From: Arthrobacter sp. M4
Lineage (GTDB): Bacteria > Actinomycetota > Actinomycetes > Actinomycetales > Micrococcaceae
Direction of reading: 5' to 3'
NCBI RefSeq assembly: GCF_020251205.1
Contig: NZ_JAIWYX010000005.1
Location: 124,001 to 188,000, forward strand
Length of the DNA: 64,000 bases
The translations under genes and the position numbers were made by a program. The notes beneath the pieces are model-generated. The model did no database searches and was not told the DNA's origin. It saw only the letters and a program-made list of their open reading frames with translations. Shown one piece after another: positions 24,923 to 33,603 of this stretch; position 1 is the stretch's first letter; each line of letters opens with the position of its first letter.

Positions 24923-25932
24923 CCGGGCACATTGCTATCCAGCAGCCCGGCAAATCCGTAGTGACGGACCTTGGGCGTTTTCGCGGACCGCGGTTCGGGC
25001 TTCCTGTTAACGGCGCCTTGGACCAATACTCGGCACGGGCTGCGAACATCCTGGTGGGGAACGCGGACAATGATCCGTTGGTGGAGATCACGGCCCTGGA
25101 CTTCAGGATGCGGCCGGACACGGACATCCTGATCTCGGTGACTGGCGCTCCGCTGACTCTTACCGTTGGCGGCCGCCCATGTAGCCAATGGGAACCGGTC
25201 TCCGTGTCGGCTGGCGAAACGGTGACCATTCGAGGCATTCACACCGGGCTCCGGGCCTACCTGGCCATACACGGCTCCGTTGAGGCGCCCACCCTGCTTG
25301 GCAGTTGTGCCCCGGATACGGTCATCGGTTTCGGCCTGCAGCTCAGCGAGGGGACTTCGCTGAGCGTCCGCAAGAGCGTCCACCCGGTTCGGCAGCCGTA
25401 CTTTGACCTGCCGCTATTCCGTCTGGGCTTGGAACGCCCTGGCATGGGATCGGCACTCCTGGTTGATGTCACGGACGGTCCGGACTTTGCGGAGTTCGGC
25501 GACTCAGCCGCCCTGCTCTTCAACTCCGAGTACACGGTCAGCGGAAGGAGCAACCACATCGGTCTCCGTTTGGGTGGCCAGCTGCCCGAAAGAACCTCAA
25601 CGGGTGAGGTCCTTTCGCGCGGCGTGCCGGTTGGCGCCGTCGAAGTTCCATCACGGGAGGAACTGCTGGTTCTTCACAGGGGGCGCGGCGTGACTGCCGG
25701 CTATCCCGTCCTGGCCGTTGCCACCAGCACCGGACTCGACATCTTGGCACAGGCGCGGCCGGGAGACAAGGTCCGCTTCAGGCGGACCACTGTAGCTGAA
25801 GCGACGTCGGCCCATCGCCGGTCCCGCCAGCAGCTTGAAACACTCCGTGAATCCGTCCAAACCGTCTTTGACCTTCTCGGCATCGGAAGCCGACCTGGTT
25901 GGCAGGACCTGGCAGCGGCCGCCTGCGGCTGA
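24919..25932 (+). CDS. pxpC: 5-oxoprolinase subunit C (biotin-dependent carboxyltransferase family)
   Basis: A 337-residue KipA-type subunit. Diagnostic segments are [20 protein letters not shown] at the N-terminus, [14 protein letters not shown], and [14 protein letters not shown], matching the fold of the urea-amidolyase/KipA carboxyltransferase domain. No biotin carboxylase subunit is present, consistent with an ATP-dependent hydrolase rather than a carboxylase. Its ATG overlaps the pxpB stop. A transporter gene follows 67 bases later. Confidence 0.9.
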   Translation: MTGHIAIQQPGKSVVTDLGRFRGPRFGLPVNGALDQYSARAANILVGNADNDPLVEITALDFRMRPDTDILISVTGAPLTLTVGGRPCSQWEPVSVSAGETVTIRGIHTGLRAYLAIHGSVEAPTLLGSCAPDTVIGFGLQLSEGTSLSVRKSVHPVRQPYFDLPLFRLGLERPGMGSALLVDVTDGPDFAEFGDSAALLFNSEYTVSGRSNHIGLRLGGQLPERTSTGEVLSRGVPVGAVEVPSREELLVLHRGRGVTAGYPVLAVATSTGLDILAQARPGDKVRFRRTTVAEATSAHRRSRQQLETLRESVQTVFDLLGIGSRPGWQDLAAAACG

Positions 25933-25999
25933 AACCCAAACAAAACCTGCCGCCACAGGCACTAGGCGTCACGACGCCCCATTCAGTAAAGGAATCTTC

Positions 26000-27340
26000 A
26001 TGACCACAACCACACAGGCTGCATCGCAGCAGCATGAGCGGCTCACCGGCCGCCAAACGCGAAAGGTTGTCACGGCGGGTTGCGTGGGCATCTTCGTCGA
26101 ACTCTATGACAACGGCATCTTTGCCTTTATGGCAGGAACGCTCGCCCTGGTGTTCCTCGCCCCGGGCAACCCTGACAATGCCCTCCTGTTTGTATTTGCC
26201 GGGTATGCCGTGTCCTTCTTCGTCCGTCCGCTTGGTGCTGTGGTCTGCGGGTACCTCGGAGACCGGATCGGCAGGCAAAAGCTACTTGTCTTTGTCATCC
26301 TGCTCATCAGCATTGCCACGGCGGGCATCGGGCTTTTGCCGGCCTACGCTGCCATCGGGATAGCCGCACCGATCCTCCTTGTGTTCCTCCGGCTCCTTCA
26401 GGGTTTCTCCGTCGGTGGCGAAGCCGCGGGCGCCATGACCTTCCTCGCCGAGCACGCTCCCGAGGGGAAGCGCGGTGTGATCACTTCCTTCGCGCAGATC
26501 GCTTCCTTCGCAGCACTGCTCACCGGAACGCTGGTTGCATACGCCATGTCGCCGTGGCTGACCCAGGCAGCGATCGATGGCGGCGGCTTTGGCTCGTTCG
26601 CCTGGCGTATCCCGTTCCTGGTCGCCATCCCCATGGGCATAATCGGCTGGTACATTCGCAAGGCCATCAGCGATACTCCGAACTTCGAGAAGCTCAAGGA
26701 AGAGGGCGGTCTGTCCAAGAACCCCCTCAAGGAAGCCTTCCAGTCGGCTGAACACCGTCGGGCCATGCTGCTTGCACTCTTCATTCCCCTAATGAATGGC
26801 TCCGGCTACTACGTCCTGTTCTCCTACATGCCCACGTTCCTCAAGGGCAAGCAGTTGAACTTCTCCATTGGTGAGGCTCTGCTTGTTACCGCCTGCAGCC
26901 TGGTGGCCATCTGCATTGCCATCCCGTTCATGGGTGCCCTGTCCGACAAGGTGGGTCGCAAGAAGGTAATCGCTGGCTCCGCGATCGCCATGGCTATCCT
27001 GGGCATTCCCTCGTACGCACTCATTGCCACGGGCAACATGGGCCTGGCCATCCTCGGCGCCAGCATCATGGCAGTTGTCTTCGCCGGACACACCGCCGTC
27101 ATCCACATCCTGATAGTTGAGCTGTTCCCCACCCGCGTCCGCTATTCCGCCTACGGGCTTGGCTACAACATCTCCTCCGCAATCTTCGGTGGTACGGCGC
27201 CCCTGCTGATGACCTGGCTCATCAGCAGCACCGGGAACATCTACATGCCTGCCTTCTACGCAGTCATCACTGCGCTGGGGACCCTGGCAGCAGTCAGCAC
27301 CGTCAAGGACCGGGCACACGAGCCCCTGCGCGACGCCTAG
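26000..27340 (+). CDS. MFS transporter, metabolite:H+ symporter (MHS) type
   Basis: A 446-residue transporter with 12 predicted helices. MHS-type signatures are visible: [20 protein letters not shown] at the start of helix 1, the loop [20 protein letters not shown] with the conserved Arg-Asp, [20 protein letters not shown], and the second-half loop [15 protein letters not shown]. The family imports small organic acids with protons. ATG 26000 has AAAGGAA upstream. Its place after pxpABC makes 5-oxoproline a reasonable substrate guess, not evidence of it. A short GC-rich hairpin follows the gene. Confidence 0.88.
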   Translation: MTTTTQAASQQHERLTGRQTRKVVTAGCVGIFVELYDNGIFAFMAGTLALVFLAPGNPDNALLFVFAGYAVSFFVRPLGAVVCGYLGDRIGRQKLLVFVILLISIATAGIGLLPAYAAIGIAAPILLVFLRLLQGFSVGGEAAGAMTFLAEHAPEGKRGVITSFAQIASFAALLTGTLVAYAMSPWLTQAAIDGGGFGSFAWRIPFLVAIPMGIIGWYIRKAISDTPNFEKLKEEGGLSKNPLKEAFQSAEHRRAMLLALFIPLMNGSGYYVLFSYMPTFLKGKQLNFSIGEALLVTACSLVAICIAIPFMGALSDKVGRKKVIAGSAIAMAILGIPSYALIATGNMGLAILGASIMAVVFAGHTAVIHILIVELFPTRVRYSAYGLGYNISSAIFGGTAPLLMTWLISSTGNIYMPAFYAVITALGTLAAVSTVKDRAHEPLRDA

Positions 27341-27362
27341 AAAACCCTCCCTAACCTGACCC

Positions 27363-27381
27363 TGGCACCGCCCCGGTGCCA
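27363..27381 (+). terminator. Weak hairpin between MFS and SDR genes
   Basis: TGGCACCG (27363-27370) pairs with CGGTGCCA (27374-27381) around three bases, about 20 bases after the MHS transporter stop. It has no T-run, so it may only attenuate transcription into the SDR gene. Confidence 0.45.
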
Positions 27382-27405
27382 CCCAACTCCCAATCTGGAG
27401 AACCG

Positions 27406-28179
27406 ATGTCATTTTCCGATTACTCCACGGCCCTCGTCACCGGGGCGTCCACCGGCATGGGTGCCGCCATTGCAGAACGGATGGCCAAGCGGGGACTTAC
27501 CGTCCACGCCGTTGCCCGTAACGAGGAACGCCTCGCTGAGCTGGCGGCCAAGACCGGCGCCATCCCCCACGCCGTCGACCTGACCAACATCCGTGAGCTG
27601 GCTGAACACGTCCAAGGCCTGGAAATCGACGTGTTGATCAACTGCGCAGGTGTGTCCCGACCGGGCAACATCCTGGATTCCTCCGAGCAGGACATTGACG
27701 AGCTGGTGGACGTGAACCTCCGCGGACTCCTGCAGCTCACCAGGTTGGTGCTGCCCGGCATGGTCGCCCGGGACCGCGGCCACGTGGTCAACATCAGCTC
27801 AATCGCCGGTGTTTACAACTTCTACGGCCACACGGTCTACCACGCCACCAAGGCCGCGGTGCACCAGATCTCGCGCCAGCTCAGGAACGACACGGTTGGG
27901 AAGCGCATCCGGGTCACCGAAATTTGCCCCGGCCGTGTGGAGACCGAAATCTTCGGCCGGAACCTGGGCGGCACTCCCCAGGCCATGGAGGAAGCCTGGA
28001 AGACGTACTACGAAGGCTACGAGTCGTTGACCACGGAAGACATTGTCAATGCGCTTGACTACGCCATCGACACGCCCCGCCACGTCAATGTAGGCATGCT
28101 GGAAATTATGCCGACCTTCCAGGTCCCGGGCGGACTGGTCTTCGATCGCAGGGAGCCGGCCATCGAAGAAGTCGAGTAG
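27406..28179 (+). CDS. Short-chain dehydrogenase/reductase
   Basis: A 257-residue classical SDR. It has the nucleotide motif TGASTGMG, NCAG at the start of strand 4 (INCAGVSRPG), the active-site serine in NISSIAG and YxxxK as YHATK (about residue 147), then CPGRVETEIFG. Basic residues after the first strand (RNEERLAELA) suggest NADP. It resembles serine/3-hydroxy acid dehydrogenases of the YdfG type. ATG 27406 has CTGGAG upstream. It is last in the catabolic island. Confidence 0.88.
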   Translation: MSFSDYSTALVTGASTGMGAAIAERMAKRGLTVHAVARNEERLAELAAKTGAIPHAVDLTNIRELAEHVQGLEIDVLINCAGVSRPGNILDSSEQDIDELVDVNLRGLLQLTRLVLPGMVARDRGHVVNISSIAGVYNFYGHTVYHATKAAVHQISRQLRNDTVGKRIRVTEICPGRVETEIFGRNLGGTPQAMEEAWKTYYEGYESLTTEDIVNALDYAIDTPRHVNVGMLEIMPTFQVPGGLVFDRREPAIEEVE

Positions 28180-28229
28180 TTTCCTGTTTGAGGTTGTGGC
28201 GGCACCGCACTCCGGCCGTCGGATTTACA

Positions 28230-28280
28230 CGCTGCCGGCCACGTCGCTGAAGGTACTCAGTGGCCGGCAGCGCCGGTTTA
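28230..28280 (+). terminator. Hairpin terminator after the SDR gene
   Basis: CGCTGCCGGCCA (28230-28241) and TGGCCGGCAGCG (28261-28272) are exact complements around 19 bases, followed by a T-rich segment (28276-28290). It ends the catabolic island before the MATE gene. Confidence 0.75.
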
Positions 28281-28321
28281 GTTTTCCTTTGCGTGTCTTA
28301 CCTCGACGCTAGGCTGAATGG

Positions 28322-29662
28322 GTGCATACCACCACCGCTTCCGACCGCCGATCCGACGCCCGGGACATTCTCCGCCTCGCAGTCCCAGCATTTGGCGCCT
28401 TGGTGGCAGAGCCGCTGTTCCTACTCGCCGATTCGGCGATCGTGGGACATCTGGGGGTGGCCCAACTTGCCGGCGTCGGACTGGCTACCACAGTTCTCCA
28501 CACCGCTGTGGGGCTGATGGTGTTCCTCGCCTATTCCACCACTCCCGCCGTGGCCCGGGCCGTCGGTGACGGCCAGTTGGGCAAGGCGCTGGCTGCAGGG
28601 CGCGACGGCGTGTGGCTGGCCTTGTTGTTGGGCGTGGCCCTCGCTGTGGTCGGCGCGATCGCGGCCGATCCCTTGGCGGGACTGATGGGAGCCGCCGGGG
28701 ACGTCCGGGGCTACGCGGTGGAGTACCTGCGCTGGTCCATGCCGGGGCTGGTTGCCATGCTCCTGGTGTTTGCCGGCACCGGTGTGCTGAGGGGACTCCA
28801 GGACACGCGCACTCCCTTGGTTGTTGCCACCGCTGGCTTCGGCGTGAACATCGCCCTCAACTGGTTCCTGGTGTACGGACTCCACCTGTCCGTGGCTGGC
28901 TCGGCCATCGGTACCAGCATTGCCCAGTGGGCCATGGCGCTGGTGTACGTGGTGATGGTTGCCCGGAACGCCCGTCGACACAGTGTTCCCCTTGCGCCGG
29001 ACTGGCACGGAGTGCGGCGAATGACGTCGGTTGGGTCCTGGCTGATGCTCCGTACATTGAGCTTGCGCTTGGCCATTCTTGCCACCGTGGTTGTGGTAAC
29101 CGCGCAAGGGGCAGTGAACCTGGCGGCCCATCAGTTGGCCATGACGATCTTTTCTTTCCTCGCCTTCGCGCTTGACGCTATAGCAATCGCGGCCCAGGCC
29201 CTGGTCGGCAAGGAGTTGGGCGCGGGCAACCCGGAACGCGTGAAGGCGCTGACCCGTACCATGGTGCGCTGGGGTGCCGGCTTCGGCGTGGTGACGGGCG
29301 TCGTCCTTGCAGCCGCGGCACCGTTTGTTGGCATCCTCTTTACGTCGGATCCCGCCGTCCATGCGGCATTGACGCCGGCGCTATGGGTGCTGGCCGCGAG
29401 CCAGCCCCTTGCCGGCGTCGTGTTTGTCCTGGACGGCGTCCTGATCGGGGCGGGTGACGCACGGTATTTGGCGCTTGCCGGCGTAGTAAACGTGGTTTTC
29501 TACGCGCCAATGCTGGCCGCTGTCTATCTTGTCCAGCCCGACGGCGCGGCGGGGCTGGTTTGGCTGTGGGTCGCATTTTCGCTCGGCTACATGGTGGCGA
29601 GGGGAGTGACGCTTGGGTTGCGGGCCCGCACGGACTCATGGATGGTTCTTGGTTCGCACTAA
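28322..29662 (+). CDS. MATE family efflux transporter
   Basis: A 446-residue membrane protein with 12 predicted helices in two related halves (first half LLADSAIVGHLGVAQLAGVG; second half AHQLAMTIFSFLAFALDAIA). The pattern matches the DinF branch of MATE transporters, which expel cationic drugs or metabolites using a Na+ or H+ gradient. The start GTG 28322 lies close to the N-terminal sequence of the family. A small membrane-protein gene follows 9 bases after the stop. Confidence 0.9.
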   Translation: MHTTTASDRRSDARDILRLAVPAFGALVAEPLFLLADSAIVGHLGVAQLAGVGLATTVLHTAVGLMVFLAYSTTPAVARAVGDGQLGKALAAGRDGVWLALLLGVALAVVGAIAADPLAGLMGAAGDVRGYAVEYLRWSMPGLVAMLLVFAGTGVLRGLQDTRTPLVVATAGFGVNIALNWFLVYGLHLSVAGSAIGTSIAQWAMALVYVVMVARNARRHSVPLAPDWHGVRRMTSVGSWLMLRTLSLRLAILATVVVVTAQGAVNLAAHQLAMTIFSFLAFALDAIAIAAQALVGKELGAGNPERVKALTRTMVRWGAGFGVVTGVVLAAAAPFVGILFTSDPAVHAALTPALWVLAASQPLAGVVFVLDGVLIGAGDARYLALAGVVNVVFYAPMLAAVYLVQPDGAAGLVWLWVAFSLGYMVARGVTLGLRARTDSWMVLGSH

Positions 29663-29671
29663 ACTGGATAG

Positions 29672-30253
29672 GTGAGTCTTTCCTCCAAACCACAACCCGA
29701 GGGTGCGCCGGGTCCGTTGCCCGTGCAGGCCACTGGATCGCGTGACGTCCGCTGGCAGCCGATCCTGCTGCGGGCAGTGGTGGCCCTGGCGTTCGGAGCA
29801 CTCACCATCTTCTGGCTCCAGCCGTCGGTTCAGGTGCTCGCGTGGGCCATGGCGGCCTATCTGGTGGCGACGGCCGTGACCCTCGCGGCGGCGCGATCGG
29901 TCCCGATGGTGATTGCCGGCGTCGTTGGTCTTTGCGGCGTAGCTTCGGCTGTCACCCAGTCCGACGCCGGTGTGGCGGCTTCCGCGGCATCCGGACTTCT
30001 GGTGCTGGGCGCCACGGAAATTGTTGCGGGACTTCGCAACCGCAAGCGCAACGCGCTTGCCAGGGACTGGCTCATTTCCGGCGTGATTGGGGTCGGAACG
30101 GCCGCATTGCTGCCCTTCTTCGTCAACCTTGGCGCGCACGCCCTGCTGGGAGTCGCCGGGGGCGGCGCGGTACTGACCGGTGTCCTCTGGGTCCTGTCCG
30201 GCTTGAGCCTTCGACACGATGGACGCCCGGCTCCGGCTGAGGCCGTAAACTAG
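29672..30253 (+). CDS. Small multi-pass membrane protein
   Basis: A 193-residue protein with about six short hydrophobic helices from residue 27 to 175, arranged in pairs (for example ILLRAVVALAFGALTIFWLQ and LVATAVTLAAARSVPMVIAG), and a cytoplasmic basic loop GLRNRKRNALARDW. The six-helix paired layout resembles DUF308 / acid-resistance HdeD-like proteins, which I cannot confirm. It starts with GTG 29672, 9 bases after the MATE stop, so it may be cotranscribed. Confidence 0.7.
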   Translation: MSLSSKPQPEGAPGPLPVQATGSRDVRWQPILLRAVVALAFGALTIFWLQPSVQVLAWAMAAYLVATAVTLAAARSVPMVIAGVVGLCGVASAVTQSDAGVAASAASGLLVLGATEIVAGLRNRKRNALARDWLISGVIGVGTAALLPFFVNLGAHALLGVAGGGAVLTGVLWVLSGLSLRHDGRPAPAEAVN

Positions 30254-30332
30254 TAACGGTGCGTTCTACGCCTTGTAGAACATTGATTGAAAAGCCGTGC
30301 GCATCTGGTCGCCGGCGCTTGGAGGATTGATA

Positions 30333-30659
30333 GTGGAAAACCACGAGCCAGAAGCTCCGCGCGGATTGCGGACCTCGGTCAAGGGTCCGCTGCTTTTCTC
30401 CGCCTTCTGGGGCGTTGTGGCGTTCTTCGCTGTGCTGATTTTCGCTTCCGGCGGCAGCGCACACGCGCCTCGGTTCGACCTGGCCTTCACTGCGGCCGGA
30501 ATCGCGTTCATCGTGAGCCTGGTGATTGCTGCCATGCTTTCCATGAGCCACAAGGAGAATGCGGAACACCTCGGTAAGGGTTCCGGCGTGAACTTGAGCT
30601 CCAAGAAGCCCTCCCGCCGGGTGACGCTGGACCAGGACAAGCCGGAAGAGGACAAGTAG
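30333..30659 (+). CDS. Small two-helix membrane protein
   Basis: A 108-residue protein with two hydrophobic helices (about residues 18-36 and 50-68), a basic amphipathic C-terminus (SKKPSRRVTLDQDKPEEDK) and an acidic N-terminus. GGAGG at 30321-30325 supports GTG 30333 over an earlier in-frame GTG at 30297. It has no recognisable family. It follows the previous gene by 79 bases in the same direction. Confidence 0.7.
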   Translation: MENHEPEAPRGLRTSVKGPLLFSAFWGVVAFFAVLIFASGGSAHAPRFDLAFTAAGIAFIVSLVIAAMLSMSHKENAEHLGKGSGVNLSSKKPSRRVTLDQDKPEEDK

Positions 30660-30876
30660 CCTATTGCCGGTAGGCGCAGAATCGCCTTGGTCCACGTAGG
30701 CCGCACGGAAACCTGCCTCTGGCTGCTGGGCACAGCTGAATCTGCTCTGGAATCTTCGCTTTTCGGAATCCATCCTGCCGCCCAGAGGTGAGCATGGGTC
30801 CGTGGCGGATGGTGCAGGATCATTTGTGCATTCAGACCGGGTCGCTGCTGATCGTCGGCGTAGTTCCGCCGTTTTA

Positions 30877-32574
30877 TCAGAACGGCGGTGGCAGTTCGGG
30901 CGAGGGATCGTGATCTGGTGGCCTGGTGTCCGGCGGCGTGGGTGAGGGCTGCGTTGGTTTTGTTGCGAATCCAATCCGCCGCGGGTTTTGGAGCAGCGTG
31001 GGCGGATCGGCGGGCATGCTGAAGCTGGCTGGTTCTGTGGTGTAGGTGCGGCCGAGGGGTGAGGTCCAGCTGAGGTGGCCGGTTGGGGAGGTGTGTCTGT
31101 AGTTCCACGCGCCGATGGATTTGAGCGCGTGGTGCTTTTTGCAGAGCAGGGCGAGGTTGGCTGGGTCTGTTGTCCCGCCGTCTTGCCATTCGAGGGTGTG
31201 GTCTGGTTCGCAGGTGCTGGCGCGTCGGGTGCAGCCGGGGAAGCGGCAGGTTTTGTCGCGGTGGTTGAGGTATCTGCGGAGTGCTTGTGGTGGCCGGTAG
31301 GCGGTGCGTCCGACGCCGAGGGCCTCTCCGGTGACGGGGTCGGTGAAGAGCCGGTGCCAGCTGGGCGCGAGAGCGGCCAGTCGGCGGGCAGTGTGCGCGT
31401 CGATGGGGCCGTAGCCCTCGAGTTCAGCTGCGGCGGTGAGGTCCGTTGCGGTGCCTCTGGCTCCGGCCGCGGTGCCTTCCGCCACGGTGCCTCCGGCCGC
31501 GGTGCCACCGGTCGCGGTGGTGCCTTCCGCTGCGGCGGTTTCGGCTGTAGATGCGGCGCCTAGGGCGAGTCCGATGGGGATGGTGAGCACGACAGTGGGC
31601 TGGAACGGCGCGGTGCCGGGCTCGTCGGGATTACCCAATCCTGGGATCCCGAGCAGGCGTTGGATGAGGGCGTCGGCGCGGAGCTCGGACAGGGTGCGGT
31701 GTTCTGCCAGCGTGCGCGGCTCGGTGAGCATGCCGGAGGGTTGGGTGTTCGCCGCGTCTCCCTCTGTAATGCTGGCCTCGGTGGCCTGGGCTTCTGCTGC
31801 GCTGGCCTGTGCTGCCTGGGCTTTGGCGGTGCGGGCGTCGTGGTCCAGGCCGTTGTAGATGGCCAGGCCGGCTTCGGCGGGCAGGTAGGCGCCCAGGGTG
31901 CACATGCCGTCCGGTTCGGGGGTGAACCAGACGCTGCGTTCCCGCCGCGCCGCGGTGGTGCGGGCCTGGATGGTGTCGGGGTGGAGGCGCTCCCGCATCC
32001 GGCGCAGCACGGTCCGCAGTTCCGCGGGGGTGCGCATCCGGCCGTGCCGGGTCCGGGTGGCGTGCAGGGCCCTGCGGGTGAAGATGTCGGCGTGGTCGTC
32101 CGGGACGGTGCGGGCCTGGTCCAGGATCACCCGGGCATGCTCGGGGGAGATTTCACCGGTTTCGAGGGCTTCGAGGACTTCCCACCGGGGACCGTCCAGG
32201 TCCGCTGCGTCGTGCAGGGCCTGAGCGGCGGCGTGTTCGGACACGGCGCAGGCGGTGGCGACCTCGGACACGGCCAGGGCGTGGGCCTCGTTCCCGCCGA
32301 ACCGCACCGGCTGGGATCCGCGCCGCCGGGACAATTCCTCGGTGTTCAGTTCCTCGGTGATGGCTTCCTCCGCGCGGGCCAGGGCGCGCAGTTTCATCGC
32401 GGTGGCCCAGGCGATCAGCCGGTCCGCGGCCAGGGCCACGTGCAGGGCGCCGTCCGCGGTGAGGCAGGACGCCAAGGGCAGCCGGACGGTGCCGGAGAGC
32501 AGGGAGTCCTCCTGGCCGGTGAACAACTCGACCGGCCAGGCGTCATCGCCGTCAACGAACGCCCCAACAACCAT
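30877..32574 (-). CDS. DUF222 / HNH endonuclease domain protein (13E12 type)
   Basis: A 565-residue protein. The N-terminal two-thirds is a DUF222-type domain with long amphipathic helices and an alanine/threonine-rich insert (about residues 250-380 with AEGTTATGGTAAGGTVAEGT). The C-terminal HNH core reads RRYLNHRDKTCRFPGCTRRA, then STCEPDHTLEWQDGG, NLALLCKKHHALK, the classical HNH residues plus zinc cysteines. Such genes are present in many copies in Arthrobacter and mycobacteria; their role is unsettled. The ATG at 32574 has a poly-G site; an ATG at 32628 is an alternative giving 583 residues. Confidence 0.88.
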   Translation of the reverse strand: MVVGAFVDGDDAWPVELFTGQEDSLLSGTVRLPLASCLTADGALHVALAADRLIAWATAMKLRALARAEEAITEELNTEELSRRRGSQPVRFGGNEAHALAVSEVATACAVSEHAAAQALHDAADLDGPRWEVLEALETGEISPEHARVILDQARTVPDDHADIFTRRALHATRTRHGRMRTPAELRTVLRRMRERLHPDTIQARTTAARRERSVWFTPEPDGMCTLGAYLPAEAGLAIYNGLDHDARTAKAQAAQASAAEAQATEASITEGDAANTQPSGMLTEPRTLAEHRTLSELRADALIQRLLGIPGLGNPDEPGTAPFQPTVVLTIPIGLALGAASTAETAAAEGTTATGGTAAGGTVAEGTAAGARGTATDLTAAAELEGYGPIDAHTARRLAALAPSWHRLFTDPVTGEALGVGRTAYRPPQALRRYLNHRDKTCRFPGCTRRASTCEPDHTLEWQDGGTTDPANLALLCKKHHALKSIGAWNYRHTSPTGHLSWTSPLGRTYTTEPASFSMPADPPTLLQNPRRIGFATKPTQPSPTPPDTRPPDHDPSPELPPPF

Positions 32575-32827
32575 CCAAACCACCCCCCCTTCCCGAAGTA
32601 CCTTCACCCTACGAAGAGGCACTGACATTTTTAGCCCCTTTGGTCTCCGGCAGCGTGGGGGGCCTGCTCGAAAGGTGGTTTGGGGAACAGGCCAGCTACG
32701 GCCTGACGGTTTGCGTTGGATTAGATGTTCCTACATATTGGGTATCTGCTTAGCTGAAGTACCCACTCGCGATTGCGACCCGCGTCAGCATTGACCGACT
32801 TCGCGCCACACGGGAAAATCGTGGCTG

Positions 32828-33202
32828 ATGACTGCCACCATCAACGCTCTCATCGACGAGTACACGCGCCGGTATGTCGCCCACGACGCAGCGGGCGTAA
32901 CTGAATTGTGCGTCTGCCCGTTCTTGGCAGTCCGTGAGGGGGTTCCGACCCATCTCGCTGACGGCAGCGCTGTGCGCGATCACTTCGCGACCGTCATCGC
33001 CGCGTATCGAGATGCCGGATATGCCAGCTTCTCTCCGGTCGCGATCGATACTCGTCAACTCGGCGAGCGGGCCGCTTTCACCACGGTGCGCTGGCATGCG
33101 ATGGACGGAGACGGGAATGTAGTGCGAGATACGCTGACGACGTATCACGTTCTCGCGACACCCGCCGGATGGCGCTTCCTCTCGTACACGAATCACTTCT
33201 GA
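32828..33202 (+). CDS. NTF2-like / SnoaL-type small protein
   Basis: A 124-residue protein of the NTF2-like superfamily: an N-terminal helix pair TINALIDEYTRRYVAHDAAG, then a curved beta sheet with VRDHFATVIAAYRDAGYA and RAAFTTVRWHAMDGDGNVVR ending in WRFLSYTNHF. Such proteins act as small isomerases, hydratases or scaffolds; no catalytic residue set is evident. It is a single gene after the HNH protein and before the Ser/Thr kinase. Confidence 0.7.
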   Translation: MTATINALIDEYTRRYVAHDAAGVTELCVCPFLAVREGVPTHLADGSAVRDHFATVIAAYRDAGYASFSPVAIDTRQLGERAAFTTVRWHAMDGDGNVVRDTLTTYHVLATPAGWRFLSYTNHF

Positions 33203-33603
33203 GGCGCCGATCGTGCTGCTCCATTGACATCGTGGGAGCGGAGGTTGGACTATCCGAGGTCGTTCGCGCCGTTCCAGGACTGGTTCAGCACCGACGAGGC
33301 CGGTTAAGGATCAGCATGGTCAATTGCGAAAGCGCCATGCCCGTCCAGATGATGAAGAAGAAACGGAAGCTGCCGCGAGTCATTCGCGGAGCCAAGCGCT
33401 TTGGCCCTTCCTCGCCCTTCATGGTCCGACACTACAAGGGCACGTCTTCTTTGGTAATGGGTTCAAAGGCACCGTCCGCGGCTGCGCGGTTTGGCCGAGC
33501 CTATTTCGGCGCTCAGACCCCGGCCCCCGTCGTCGGCGTTCTCTTCCTTAGGCCAGTTGCACATCCAGCGAGACCATTTATTCCGTATTTACTGTTGCGA
33601 CCC
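33203..33603. other. Gene-free stretch with a possible transposase remnant
   Basis: No convincing gene. At 33245-33307 a frame reads LDYPRSFAPFQDWFSTDEAG and stops; this resembles the first residues of IS1595-type transposases (hydrophobic DYPR..F.EFQ.WF.), with no trace of the rest. The remainder is open in several frames but with weak coding character and no Shine-Dalgarno-backed starts. Confidence 0.35.

Noticed and set aside
28421..29362. 313-residue leftward open frame
   Set aside because: Shadow of the MATE transporter gene, His/Gln/Gly-rich with no signals.
31660..32625. 321-residue rightward open frame in the HNH gene
   Set aside because: Glycine/valine-rich low-complexity antisense shadow of a coding gene with strong GC bias.
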